64,000 bases of DNA from Lamellibrachia columna (GCA_963662155.1 OY759261.1:50533414-50597413), one strand, 5' to 3'; shown: positions 12,340 through 22,570, counted from the first letter of the stretch. Notes: generated by a model from the letters alone, not told the origin. A program made the numbers and translations.

Positions 12340-12376
12340 TCAACACCGTTACCGCGCAGTGGTAACGGTGTTTTGA
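12340..12376. repeat. Palindrome of the TCAACACCGTTACC motif
   Basis: TCAACACCGTTACC, a 7 bp loop, then GGTAACGGTGTTTTGA. It is a near-perfect inverted repeat about 300 bp upstream of the transposase start. It could be a transposon end, a junction of two ends, or a binding site for the transposase. Confidence 0.8.
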
Positions 12377-13486
12377 GAAATTAATGGTTTTCTGGGGTTT
12401 ACGCGAAACACGGCGCTTTATTATCGCCCATTGGTAGGCATGGACCTGGATCTGAGCAGCCAAAAACGTATATGATTTGACACATGAAGGATGTAACCTG
12501 ACTAAACATAGAAAATGACAATAGGTAGAATTGTTTCACTTCGTCTTTCAACCGATTTCGACTGAAGCATAAATTTATGATGCACCAATTAACATCGATT
12601 CATCGTTTCATATGCAGATGACGAATTCATATTTTCATACACCGGTAGCCCTTGGGTTAGGCATTTGGTTTACGATGCAATGGAAGCATGCCATTTCACC
12701 CCAGTGTTATATTGGTATTTCACACCAAATTGCATTTAAGACTATCTGATTCTTACGCAAGACATATTTGTGAATCTCGTTTGCAATTCACATAATACAA
12801 ACCGTTGAAGCGAAGCCAGCTACAGCGATTGATGTCGGCGGCAGCGCAAAACAGACAACACATTGACACTCGTTCATTGACATTGTTCACCTAATGTTTC
12901 TTGAGAATTGTTAAAGCAGTTCTAAGTAGGTTTAAGCAGGCCCAGTTGGCATTTCCCCTGGCGGCAGAAAATCGTGGTCCACGACCGACCGCCTTATATC
13001 CAAATCCTTAATAACGTAGCACACAATAACGAGGCACAATTGTACTACTAGTAGGAATGTGTGCATGCCTGTGAAAGTATATATTATATGCACTTACATG
13101 CACGCATGCACACACCAGTAAATCAACATGATTTAGAGCAAAGGACTGTCAACCAAGAGTCTGCCTACTGCCATTTTGAAACTTTGGTTTAATTTTATTG
13201 TCTGCGTCTTTGAAATTAAAAGTCGTTGATTTCTTCTATCTGGTGTCTATGCTATGGAAACTAAAAGATCTCGCAGGGAAATGGAAAAAACTTGTTGTAG
13301 TCTCGATCTACAAAACACGGCACTGCATCAGCTGCTGCCAAAAACATGCTCTGATACAGGAGTAGGCACTATGAGTGCCATGTCTAGGCAGATATCAATG
13401 CTATAAAATGGATGATATTATTAGTATTAATAGCAACAATAACACTGAGTGCTTGGATGACGTTACAGTTTGCTGTTTGTTTTCAG
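12377..13486. other. No gene seen
   Basis: Non-coding stretch between the palindrome and the DENND6 exons. I see no open frame with convincing splice sites. Confidence 0.45.
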
Positions 13487-13592
13487 TCTGTTGTTCTCAT
13501 ATCAAAGCTGCCATTCTTCAATCTCTTCAACTATCTTGTTGGTGTCATTGCACCAGAATACTTTCAGAATGGGGAGCCTTCACTCGAAGCAG
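13487..13592 (+). pseudogene. DENND6: Orphan DENND6 exon 1 of 2
   Basis: After a TTGTTTTCAG acceptor the exon reads SVVLISKLPFFNLFNYLVGV and APEYFQNGEPSLEA, with a GTTAGT donor. This is the DENN-domain segment of DENND6 (SKLPF.NLF ... IAPEYF..GEPSLEA). The family are Rab guanine-nucleotide exchange factors of recycling endosomes. The frame is intact. Only two exons of a gene with many exons are present, so I call it an orphan fragment. Confidence 0.78.
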
Positions 13593-14113
13593 GTTAGTCC
13601 ACTCTTCACACCACAATTTAAATGTTGTGTCACTATGCCCCTCCTTAAAACAACTGCCTGTAGCAGTAGTGCTGAAAATTGCATTTGTAAGACAACTGAA
13701 CAATTGCTGTAATGAGCCATTTAGGCGAATCTTGCTTGACTTGTCACCAATTTGGTAAGCCAGGGTCACATATGTACAATGTGGTATATTGTTGCATGGC
13801 CAGGGTTGCCAACACCTGAACAAAATAGTTAGTAGATTTAGTAAAAATTTGAATTGAAGGAGGTGTAGGCATTAGCCCGGCACACCTGTGTAGGATTGTC
13901 ACTGCAGACAGATATAGTGTCAGATATATCGTTATATATTCCTAGAATATGTGTAGGATTGTCAGATATATCATTATATGTGTAGTATTGTCAGAAAACA
14001 TACTTATATATGCATAGGGTGTATTTTACCCTATAAATGTGTAGTGTACTAAAAAATGTCTAGAATTGTCAACACTGCACTGCCTGTAATACAGCTGTAG
14101 TGTTCTGTTTCAG

Positions 14114-14193
14114 CATGCCATGATATAGACCAGTGGCCCTCTCCAGTACCTGGCGAAACCCTCAATCTACCGTTCATGGGTACTGTTGTTCAG
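14114..14193 (+). pseudogene. DENND6: Orphan DENND6 exon 2 of 2
   Basis: Acceptor TTCTGTTTCAG and donor GTGAAT. It completes the split Ala codon of the previous exon and reads [20 protein letters not shown], then MGTVVQ. WP.PVPG.TLNLP.MG is a strong DENND6 signature. The 521 bp intron between the two exons is kept, which argues for DNA-level duplication or capture and against retroposition. Confidence 0.8.
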
Positions 14194-14680
14194 GTGAATA
14201 TACACCTTATTTCAGTGTAAGGCCTTTTATTTGTTATTAGTTCGGTCAGCGAAAAAAAAAAAATTATTAGTGATCTAAATATGTAACACCTACGGTAATC
14301 ATGAACTAGGTTAGCCTAAATTATTTACAACGCTAAACGACATTCTTACTTAATTTTTTTAAATGCCAATGCATTCATTAAATTATTCCACATCATTCCA
14401 CGAACAAAAAAGGATATAATTTTTTTTTTTTTTTTTTTATTCTTTTAAAACATTTTGTTTTTGTATACTTTTGCAGTCCCAATAGTGCCATGGGTTGCAT
14501 CTGTGGTGATCAATGATTTAAGTCACTGACACTCAATGCAGACAATGCTTTTTTTGTATTGATAGGATCTCACAAGACTTTGATGCAGCTGTTTGCATAC
14601 AGCTAAAAGATTTGTAAGCGTCATTCTTCAGACATTTTTAATCTGATGGTCTGTTATTTGTCATCTAACAAACGTCCATA
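14194..14680. other. No gene seen
   Basis: AT-rich with a long T tract near 14420. No further DENND6 exon was recognised. Confidence 0.45.
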
Positions 14681-14702
14681 TGCCCTGAAGTCAGACTGGT
14701 GG
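14681..14702 (+). repeat. 22 bp match to the RTE coding region
   Basis: TGCCCTGAAGTCAGACTGGT plus GG occurs here and at 16321-16342, both in the frame ALKSDWW. It may be a small internal duplicate or a remnant of another RTE copy. Confidence 0.5.
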
Positions 14703-15055
14703 TTATTATGTATGCAGGTATTACAGTACCTCTGGTACTACAATACCTCAGGGAGTTTGACGCCCCTGCATTGCAGAGTTGAAAATCACTGCCTTGTGAT
14801 ACAGGTTCTCGACAGAACTGAAGGCTAAGGGAGCAAACCCTAACAGAAAACCATGTCACTGTGGCAGCATCAAGGGCGGTTGATGAATGGAACTCCCAAC
14901 ATCTCCCGACCAGCCACTGCAGGGACAAATAGCTCGCGCCTGTCTTGACGTGTTCTTGCCGGTGTGAGACCTCTATTTGCTCCCCGAGAGAGTGCCGCTA
15001 GTAACTTGCAAAAGCCAGCAGCACTTCAACACTGTTTGCAAGCAGCTCTCATGAA

Positions 15056-18000
15056 ATGCACAACCGCACGAATTACCATACCGGACCGGTCGTCGCCCGG
15101 GTTACCAAGGACCGCGCTGCTCGACCTCATCTTCCGTCGACAGTGAAAAATCAGCTAGGAAGAGCACAACTATTGACAATTGCTCAATGGAACGTCAGGA
15201 CTCTCCTCGACCGAGAAGCAGCCGACCGACCGGAAAGACGTACTGCACTAGTAGCAATGGAACTCGCCAAGTACAATATCGACATCGCCGCCCTGTGCGA
15301 AACAAGGTTCTCAGAGTCTGGTAGTCTTAATGACTTGGAATACTCTTTCTTCTGGAGTGGCAGACCCAAAGGAGAGAGAAGGGAGGCTGGAGTGGGCTTT
15401 GCTATCAAAAAGGACATCGTGACAAAGCTGACAGAAATGCCACGGCCAGTAAGTGACAGAATCATGATGATGAGACTACCTCTGAGCAAAGACAACTATG
15501 CTACAATTATCAGTGTTTACGCTCCAACAATGACAAACCCGGACGATAACAAGGAGGCTTTCTACAACCAGCTGTCAAGTACGCTCAGAGACATCCCTCG
15601 TACCGATAAGCTACTGCTGATAGGAGACTTCAATGCAAGGATAGGAAGAGACAATGACAAATGGCCAATGGTCATGGGCAAATATGGGATCGGGAAACGC
15701 AACTCCAATGGCGAGCTTCTACTGGCTCTGTGCTCTGAGTTCGGACTGATAGTGACGAACACCATGTTCAAGCAGAAGGATGAACGCAAGACCACCTGGA
15801 TGCATCCTCGTTCCGGACACTGGCATATGATCGACTTCATCATCACGAGGTGTCGGGATAAGATGGACATCCACAGTACTCGAGCCATGCGTGGAGCTAA
15901 CTGCTGGACTGATCACCATATGCTGAGGTCAAAAGTGGCATTCAGAATAAGACAAAAGCACAACAGGCAAGGGGTAAGAAAACCGACCAAGCTCAACACA
16001 GCAAAACTACGTACCATCAGCCATAGGGAGAGCTTCAAGCAGGAGATGGACAGCGCTCTTGCCCAATGGGAGGAGAAGGAAAGCTCAACACCAGATGAGG
16101 AATGGGCAGCTCTGCAGCAGGTAGTATACAACACAGCTAAAACATTTCTCGGCAAGCCAGACAGAAAACACCAGGACTGGTTCGACCCCAACGACCAGGA
16201 GCTACAGAATCTTATGAGCAGAAGAGACCAATCCCACCAGAGAGTGTTGCAGACCAGGAGTACTAGATCCACCATTGCAGCGTACAAAGATGCCTGCAGA
16301 CTGCTACAAAAACGCATCCGTGCCCTGAAGTCAGACTGGTGGGAAATGAAGGCAGAGGAGCTGCAGAGAGCTGCAGACAGAAACGACATGAAGGGCTTTT
16401 ACAGTGGACTGAAGGAAGTGTGGGGACCCGCGAAAAAGGGACCTGTTCACCTGAAGTCAACAGATGGAACGGAGACCTTCTCCGACAGCAAGAGAGTTGT
16501 GGCAAGATGGAGTGAACACTTCCAAAAACTACTCAACGTCCCTGGCGACATAGAACATGAAGCTCTTGTCAACATCCAGCAGCGCATTACCAACACATGC
16601 CTTGATGAGATTCCAAACATGGATGAGATGACTAGAGCAATCGCCGGCCTGAAAGATGGCAAAGCACCTGGGAGTGACGGAATTCCTGCTGAAGTATGGA
16701 AGCACGGAGGAGACAATCTGTCCAACAGACTGCACCAACTAATCACCAAAGCCTGGGAGGAGGGTTCTGTACCACAAGCGTGGAAGGATGCCAGCATTGT
16801 AACCATCTACAAGAAAGGAGATCGAACAGACTGTGGGAACTACAGAGGAATCTCTCTTCTTTCCATAGCAGGCAAGATCTTCGCCAGGATCCTGCTCAAC
16901 AGACTATCTATTCACATAACACCAGAAGTAGTTCCGGAGACACAGTGTGGCTTCAGATCCAACCGGAGCACAATGGATATGATATTTTGTCTCCGACAAC
17001 TACAAGAAAAGTGCACTGAGCAGGACCGACCACTGTACATGGTATTTGTCGACTTCACGAAGGCGTTTGATACAGTCGGGAGGATCGGGCTATGGCAGCT
17101 ACTGAGGAAATATGGATGCCCAGAGAAGTTCACAACCATGATCGAGGCTCTACATACGGGAATGATGGCGAATGTGAGTGTCGGAGGGGAAGTCTCGGAA
17201 ACGTTCGGTGTTACCAATGGTGTCAAGCAAGGCTGTGTACTGGCCCCCACGCTCTTCTCCATCTTCCTATCAGCAATGCTCGTCGAGGCTTTCCGAGGCA
17301 TGGGAGATGGCGTCTATATACAGTCTAGACAGAGCGCTGACCTATTCAACGTCGCACACTTCAGAGCGAAGACCAAGACTACCCAGATACTTGTGAGAGA
17401 GCTGCTATACGCAGATGACAGTGCACTGGTTGCCCACTCTGCTCAAGAGATCCAGAGAATAGTGGATGCTTTCTCCGATGCATCAAAGAAGTTCGGCCTG
17501 AAGATTAACATCAAGAAGACAGAAGTGCTGTACCAACCCAACTCTACAAGAACCCGAGAGGAGGATATCATGGTTGATGGAAACAAGCTGAACTCTGTTC
17601 CGGAATTCACCTACCTCGGAAGCACTATATCAAATGATGGACGCATTGATGCTGAAATACAGAGGAGGATGGCCAAGGCTAGCGCATCTTTTGGCCGATT
17701 ACGCCAGAGACTCTGGAACAACCACCATGTGTCCACGCGGGTCAAAGGCAAGATCTACCGCGCAATTGTGCTATCTACCTTACTATACGGAGCCGAGGCC
17801 TGGACAGTGTACAAACGACAGGTGAAAAAGCTGCATGCCTTCATGATGCGACATCTGCGTTCGATCATGAGGCTAACCTGGAAGGACAAAGTGACAAACA
17901 AGGAAATACTCGGTCGGATAGGGCTGCCCTCTATGGAAGATCTTCTGATACAAAAGAATCTCCTGTGGACTGGACACCTCATGAGGATGCCATCACAGAG

Positions 18001-18178
18001 GCTACCAAAGCAGATCCTCTACTCTCAATTGTCTTCTGGTCACAGACAGAGAGGACGCCCTCATCTCCGGTTCAAGGATACCATCAAGAGAAACCTCAAG
18101 CTGAGAGACATAAAGACCGACTCATGGACATCACTCTCACAGCAGAGAGCTAAATGGAGAACGGCGGTCAAGAAATGA
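15056..18178 (+). CDS. RTE-type retrotransposon endonuclease-reverse transcriptase
   Basis: One uninterrupted frame of 1040 codons. The N-terminal apurinic-type endonuclease has AQWNVRTLL (about residue 40), AALCETRFSE, SVYAPT, LLIGDFNARIGRD and TDHHML. The reverse transcriptase has GKAPGSDGIPAEVW, YRGISLLSIAGKI, QCGFRSNRSTMDM, FVDFTKAFDTV, GVKQGCVLAPTLFS, LLYADDSALVAH, and INIKKTEV with FTYLGSTIS. The C-terminal part has WTGHLMRMP and QRGRPHLRFKD. The order and single frame fit RTE/BovB-like LINEs. The catalytic YADD and the endonuclease residues are present, so the copy may be functional. A 3' tail with (GAT)n follows. It lies inside a CACHD1-like intron on the opposite strand. Confidence 0.9.
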   Translation: MHNRTNYHTGPVVARVTKDRAARPHLPSTVKNQLGRAQLLTIAQWNVRTLLDREAADRPERRTALVAMELAKYNIDIAALCETRFSESGSLNDLEYSFFWSGRPKGERREAGVGFAIKKDIVTKLTEMPRPVSDRIMMMRLPLSKDNYATIISVYAPTMTNPDDNKEAFYNQLSSTLRDIPRTDKLLLIGDFNARIGRDNDKWPMVMGKYGIGKRNSNGELLLALCSEFGLIVTNTMFKQKDERKTTWMHPRSGHWHMIDFIITRCRDKMDIHSTRAMRGANCWTDHHMLRSKVAFRIRQKHNRQGVRKPTKLNTAKLRTISHRESFKQEMDSALAQWEEKESSTPDEEWAALQQVVYNTAKTFLGKPDRKHQDWFDPNDQELQNLMSRRDQSHQRVLQTRSTRSTIAAYKDACRLLQKRIRALKSDWWEMKAEELQRAADRNDMKGFYSGLKEVWGPAKKGPVHLKSTDGTETFSDSKRVVARWSEHFQKLLNVPGDIEHEALVNIQQRITNTCLDEIPNMDEMTRAIAGLKDGKAPGSDGIPAEVWKHGGDNLSNRLHQLITKAWEEGSVPQAWKDASIVTIYKKGDRTDCGNYRGISLLSIAGKIFARILLNRLSIHITPEVVPETQCGFRSNRSTMDMIFCLRQLQEKCTEQDRPLYMVFVDFTKAFDTVGRIGLWQLLRKYGCPEKFTTMIEALHTGMMANVSVGGEVSETFGVTNGVKQGCVLAPTLFSIFLSAMLVEAFRGMGDGVYIQSRQSADLFNVAHFRAKTKTTQILVRELLYADDSALVAHSAQEIQRIVDAFSDASKKFGLKINIKKTEVLYQPNSTRTREEDIMVDGNKLNSVPEFTYLGSTISNDGRIDAEIQRRMAKASASFGRLRQRLWNNHHVSTRVKGKIYRAIVLSTLLYGAEAWTVYKRQVKKLHAFMMRHLRSIMRLTWKDKVTNKEILGRIGLPSMEDLLIQKNLLWTGHLMRMPSQRLPKQILYSQLSSGHRQRGRPHLRFKDTIKRNLKLRDIKTDSWTSLSQQRAKWRTAVKK

Positions 18179-18210
18179 AAGCAGTCTTTGTCGCATAGCG
18201 ACTGACAGCA

Positions 18211-18225
18211 TGATGATGATGATGG
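18211..18225 (+). repeat. GAT-repeat tail of the RTE element
   Basis: TGATGATGATGATGG follows the RTE stop codon by about 30 bp. Short tandem repeats of this kind commonly end RTE-type elements, so the element's 3' end is probably near 18225. Confidence 0.6.
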
Positions 18226-18309
18226 TAGGCATATCAAGATACATTGTCATGGCCTATCTCACCATATTTTCTATTTTGACCAATAACTGCATCTCATATA
18301 CAAAATGTT

Positions 18310-18515
18310 GGTAACGGTGTTGATATTCAATAAACATACGGTGAAATAATTATGTTTCTTACCTGATTTATTCGCAAACTGCAGAAATCACACGGCAAAC
18401 GCAGTATTCACAATGGTCCGGTGATGTCAAGCAAACGGTGGCGCCACATAATGAATGAATAAGCATTACTTTGTGAGCTACGGAGTGGATACAAACTTGT
18501 CAGTAACGGTGTTGA
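18310..18515. repeat. Right cluster of the transposon motif, with possible 5' exon
   Basis: GGTAACGGTGTTGA lies at 18310-18323 and AGTAACGGTGTTGA at 18502-18515. On the minus strand, the part from 18515 ends at a canonical donor (AAATCAG then GTAAGAAAC, exon edge 18363). That could be a non-coding first exon of the transposase gene. If so, the element runs from 8751 to 18515. Confidence 0.5.
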
Positions 18516-18880
18516 AAATATTTATGGACACATCTAAATGAGGTCATATCTTATTTAGAAATCTTAAAATAGGAAATCTAGCAACAGTAAAAAAGAGCTT
18601 ATACATTACATTAACGGAAACCTATCACTTAAGTTTAAATAAATTGTAATTTAATTAGTTTTCAGATGCATTTTCAATGAGGAACGCCAACTCGGACAGG
18701 CTGTTTTCGCCTACAAGGCGTAATAGATGACCCCTTAAAAAAAAATTGTTGAAGAAATATAATTTTTTTGCATGCGCCTATAGTATATAGTACATGTTTA
18801 TAGTCTGCAATACATTATTTTGTTGTAGCTTCATAAATATAACTTTTAGAGACATTCCTATACCTCGGACAGCAATTGAT
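18516..18880. other. Intron, nothing recognised
   Basis: AT-rich sequence without features I can name. Confidence 0.45.
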
Positions 18881-18883
18881 GGT

Positions 18884-19330
18884 CTAAAAGTATAATGACT
18901 CATGTCTAATTGTCTTTATCATAAAGTCATGTGATCTAGTATAAACTACATCTACTTTAATTAATATCTTGACGGCCCAAGTGTGTTTTATCATAAAGTC
19001 ATGTGATATAGTATATACTACATCTACTCTAATATCTCGACAGTCCAAGTGTGTTTTATCATAGTCATGTGATATAGTATATACTACATCTACTCTAATA
19101 TCTCGACAGTCCAAGTGTGTTTTATCATAGTTATGTGATATAGTATATACTACATCTACTCTAATATCTTGATGGTCAGTGTGTTTTATCATAAAGTCAT
19201 GTGATATAGTATATACTACATCTGCTCTAATATCTCGATGGCCCAAGTGTGTTTTATCATAAAGTCATGTAATATAGTATAGGCTACATCTACTCTAATA
19301 TCTCGATGGTCCAAGTGTGTTTTAGTGGAC
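18884..19330. repeat. Minisatellite, 66 bp unit
   Basis: About six copies of a unit containing CATCTACTCTAATATCTCGA and GTGTTTTATCATAGTCATGT. The minus-strand open frames here are repeat artefacts. Confidence 0.88.
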
Positions 19331-19854
19331 CACAATTTGTATAATATAACTTGACCATTTTCTGTTTGATTTGAATGTTTTGGGGGTAAGTACCCTGTTA
19401 CAGCACATGCTGAGGGGATCATGATGTTATGGGAGTTAATGATATGCTTATCCCATGAACGTCTAACCCCGATAAACTTTGTCAACAGTTTATGGAAACT
19501 GTTGACTGCTATTTGTGGACGTACTGAACAGCAAAGTCGACTCATATTCATGATTTAATTTGAATGTCATGAATATCATGTTTACATTGCTTGTTGAACA
19601 TCAAGATCTACAAACGTGAACAGTCAAACTGCTTAAAGAAAAAAAAAGATGTTACAATAGATATGTATACAATGCAACACGATTTTATAATAAACACGAT
19701 AAGTGTCTAATTAAAACACGTTTGGGCAGTAAAGATGTTACAATAGATATTTATACTATGCAACATGACCTTACAATAAACATGACAAGATGTTGTACCT
19801 ACAAACAAACATGTATTGAGACATTCACTAGAGAATCCTAGTAAGCCAGTTGAC

Positions 19855-19980
19855 CTTGTGCTGGCCTCTTGACAAGGCGGGTAACTGCCAATGAAGGTCT
19901 CGTAGAAGAACTCAATAGTAACGTCAAGGCCCAGCACTGCTGGCACGTTGGCCGATGTCATCATCTTTTTCACAGAATCT
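19855..19980 (-). CDS. CACHD1: CACHD1-like exon, cache 2 core
   Basis: Acceptor TTTGCAG and donor GTCAAC. The peptide has PAVLGLDVTIEFFYETFIG and ends near SYPPCQ, matching the VMGIDFTL and LPVC positions of CACHD1 cache 2. The phase (1 base, 41 codons, 2 bases) fits both neighbours. A 16 bp minisatellite begins only a few bases upstream of the acceptor region. Confidence 0.83.
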
Positions 19981-19989
19981 CTGCAAACA

Positions 19990-20625
19990 ATTACGAAGGT
20001 AAACAAATGGCTACCAAAAGACAAGAAAACTGAAGGATGGAACAGCCAAAGGATGAGACATCTAGAGACAACTGAAGGATGAAATAACTGAACGATGAAA
20101 CATCTGAAGGATGAAACAATTGAAGGATGATACAACTGTAAGATGACACAACTGAAAGATGATAAAACTGAAGCATGAGACAGCTGAAGGATGATACAAC
20201 TGAAGGAAAAAACAACTGAAGGATGATACAACTGAAGGATAAAATAACTGAAGGATGAAACAACTGAAGGATGAAACAAATGAAGAATGAAACAACTGAA
20301 GGATGAAACAACAGAAGGATGAAACAACTGAAGGATGACACAACTGATGTATGAAACAACTGAAGGATTATACAACTGAAGGATATAACAACTGAAGGAT
20401 GATACAACTGAAGAATAAAACAACTGAATGATAAAACAACTGAAGGGTGATACAACTGAAGAATAAAACAACTGAAGGATGATATAACTAAAACATAAAT
20501 AGCTGCAGGATGAAACAACTGAAGGATGACAAAACTGATGTATGAAACAACTGAAGGAGTATACAACTGAAGGAAGAGAAAACTGAAGGAAGAGAAAACT
20601 GAAGGATGACACAACTGAAGGATGA
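19990..20625. repeat. Minisatellite, 16 bp unit
   Basis: About 40 copies of AACTGAAGGATGAAAC-like units. It begins just upstream of the acceptor of the exon at 19855..19980. It gives open frames of up to 310 codons on the minus strand, which I read as artefacts. Confidence 0.9.
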
Positions 20626-20639
20626 GAGAGACCCCACAT

Positions 20640-21034
20640 ATACAGTGTGAATGGTAAATGCTAGTCAGTAGTGGTACAGATGGCCAGCATGCTTGCTGTG
20701 ATGATATATGTCGTTTTGATAGTGAATGCTTGCATTACTGAATTAAATTTATTTGGCTTATTTCACTCGCCACTGGACTTGTGTTGTTATTCTGCATAAA
20801 TACTACATTTTGCATCTTCTGCTTTATTCATCATGTTTTAAAATTGGAGACGAATTAATAAAGCTAGATTTGGTCAGGAACAGGCTGCAATTTATCCATG
20901 CTCCCATCAGGACTAAATGGTTAAAGAGGTGACTTAAAGAAAGAACCACTTAAAGACCACTTAAGGATGATATTAATGAAGAATGAACTGTTCAAATGAT
21001 GACAGCATTGATAAAAAGAAATGGCCAACTTAAC
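20640..21034. other. Intron, nothing recognised
   Basis: Non-coding; a few diverged pieces of the 16 bp repeat near 20930. Confidence 0.45.
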
Positions 21035-21157
21035 TGTTTGTGATTAGCCTGCAAAGCTCGACTGATAGTAACTGTGTATCCAGTGCCATCACTGTCCAAC
21101 TGCGGACCAGTCACAGCGATTACCCCACGGTACATAATGTTGGTAGCTGCCAGAAAC
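21035..21157 (-). CDS. CACHD1: CACHD1-like exon, cache 2 (TGP/GY segment)
   Basis: Encodes FLAATNIMYRGVIAVTGPQL followed by GTGYTVTISRAL. This matches the WYLHAVANPGLISLTGPYLD-type segment and the GYVVTISH strand of the family. Acceptor GTCACAG, donor GTTAAG, phase 1 to 2, consistent with both neighbours. A diverged partial duplicate of this exon lies 27 bp upstream (21184..21240). Confidence 0.83.
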
Positions 21158-21183
21158 CTGTGACAAACTCACTTCAATACAAC

Positions 21184-21240
21184 CTTGACCCAGTGACAGA
21201 GATCATACCTCGATACAGGGGGTTAGTAGCTGTCAAAAAC
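21184..21240 (-). pseudogene. Duplicated cache-2 exon copy, truncated
   Basis: The sequence reads FLTATNPLYRGMISVTG, 12 of 17 residues identical to the exon at 21035..21157. Nucleotide identity over about 52 bp is near 71 percent, and many differences are silent. It has an AG acceptor (21241-21242) and a possible GTTGTA donor after 57 nt, giving the same entry and exit phases as the main exon. Reading on past the donor reaches TGA at once. It is either a relic of exon duplication or a short alternative exon. Confidence 0.55.
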
Positions 21241-21431
21241 CTTATGCCATTTCGAGCATACACATATGGATGTATGTAATTAGATTGCATATTAATCTTT
21301 ATGCGAGGAAACAACACCCTGCTATAATGATCCCTTTGTGCTTAGAGGGAGGTGGACTTCGCTCCACGTATGTAAATTTGTTTGTATATAAATATGTTTA
21401 ATATAAATATTTAATATATATATATATATGT

Positions 21432-21842
<411 letters not shown>

Positions 21843-21953
21843 TATTGTCTAGGCTACATAACAATGCAGCAAACACAATACGTTGCATTGCTCGGATCAT
21901 TTAACAAACACAACAACTTAGTATGCTATTGGGCATCCAAGAAACACACTTAC

Positions 21954-22142
21954 CAGTTTTTACTTGAAGGAGAGTACAGTTTGGGTGTTTGTATTCCTGG
22001 GTAGATGCGTATGTGATTGCTTCGCAAGGCGACGAAGCGCCACACAGCGTAGGTACTTGTGTAGTCACTGCGCCAGAAACTGTCCATGGTGGATGTGAAT
22101 TGGACAGCAGAAACAACGTCGTCCTGAAAGCCAACAGCAAAC
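21954..22142 (-). CDS. CACHD1: CACHD1-like exon, cache 2 start
   Basis: 189 nt, acceptor TCCACAG, donor GTAAGT. The peptide contains FAVGFQDDVVSAV, STYAVWRFVALRSNHIRIYPG and SPSSKNW. These match family landmarks: the YIVRRYIAT-like strand, the RIYPG turn and the (R)QW before YLHAV. The last two bases join the next exon to give Trp-Phe. Confidence 0.85.
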
Positions 22143-22372
22143 CTGTGGACACAGATAGGGTCATGGCCAGTCGCACTTCGGGAAGTGTTTCACAAATGTA
22201 CATAGAATACACAAATTAGCCCATCTTAGTGATTTTGTTTGCCAAGAAATAAAGGTTCTTACATAGCATGGTACCCACACTTTACATTTCACTCCAGGGA
22301 GACCTGTGCATTCTAACACCAACTCGACTACTCTAATGTTACACATGTCTGTAGGAGAATCGTACCTTGAAC

Positions 22373-22502
22373 AAGCCTTTGTTCTTTCTGTTGCCGTTCA
22401 CAATGTCGTAGTAGAGGCGTATGCGAGCATCTGTCTCTTTTCGATCCACATATATATTCGGCTGCTGAAATGCCAGCCATGAAAACTTCACCATTGATCC
22501 AT
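22373..22502 (-). CDS. CACHD1: CACHD1-like exon, inter-cache linker
   Basis: Encodes DGSMVKFSWLAFQQPN and DARIRLYYDIVNGNRK, aligned with the SQPETKRMVEHYTAYLSD-type linker of CACHD1. The strongest donor by eye (GTACGA, exon start 22366) breaks the frame with the next exon. A weaker GTTCAA donor (exon start 22373) keeps it, so that boundary is uncertain. The acceptor at 22503-22504 is clear. Confidence 0.7.
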
Positions 22503-22570
22503 CTGTAACAACGTCACATTCCATTTAAAGGTTCCTCCTCAATTTTATTTATTTGCTCATCTCATTTAAA

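Noticed and set aside
19707..20639. 310-codon minus frame rich in Ser, Phe and Val
   Set aside because: Mostly the 16 bp minisatellite; only 19855..19980 at its left end is a real exon.
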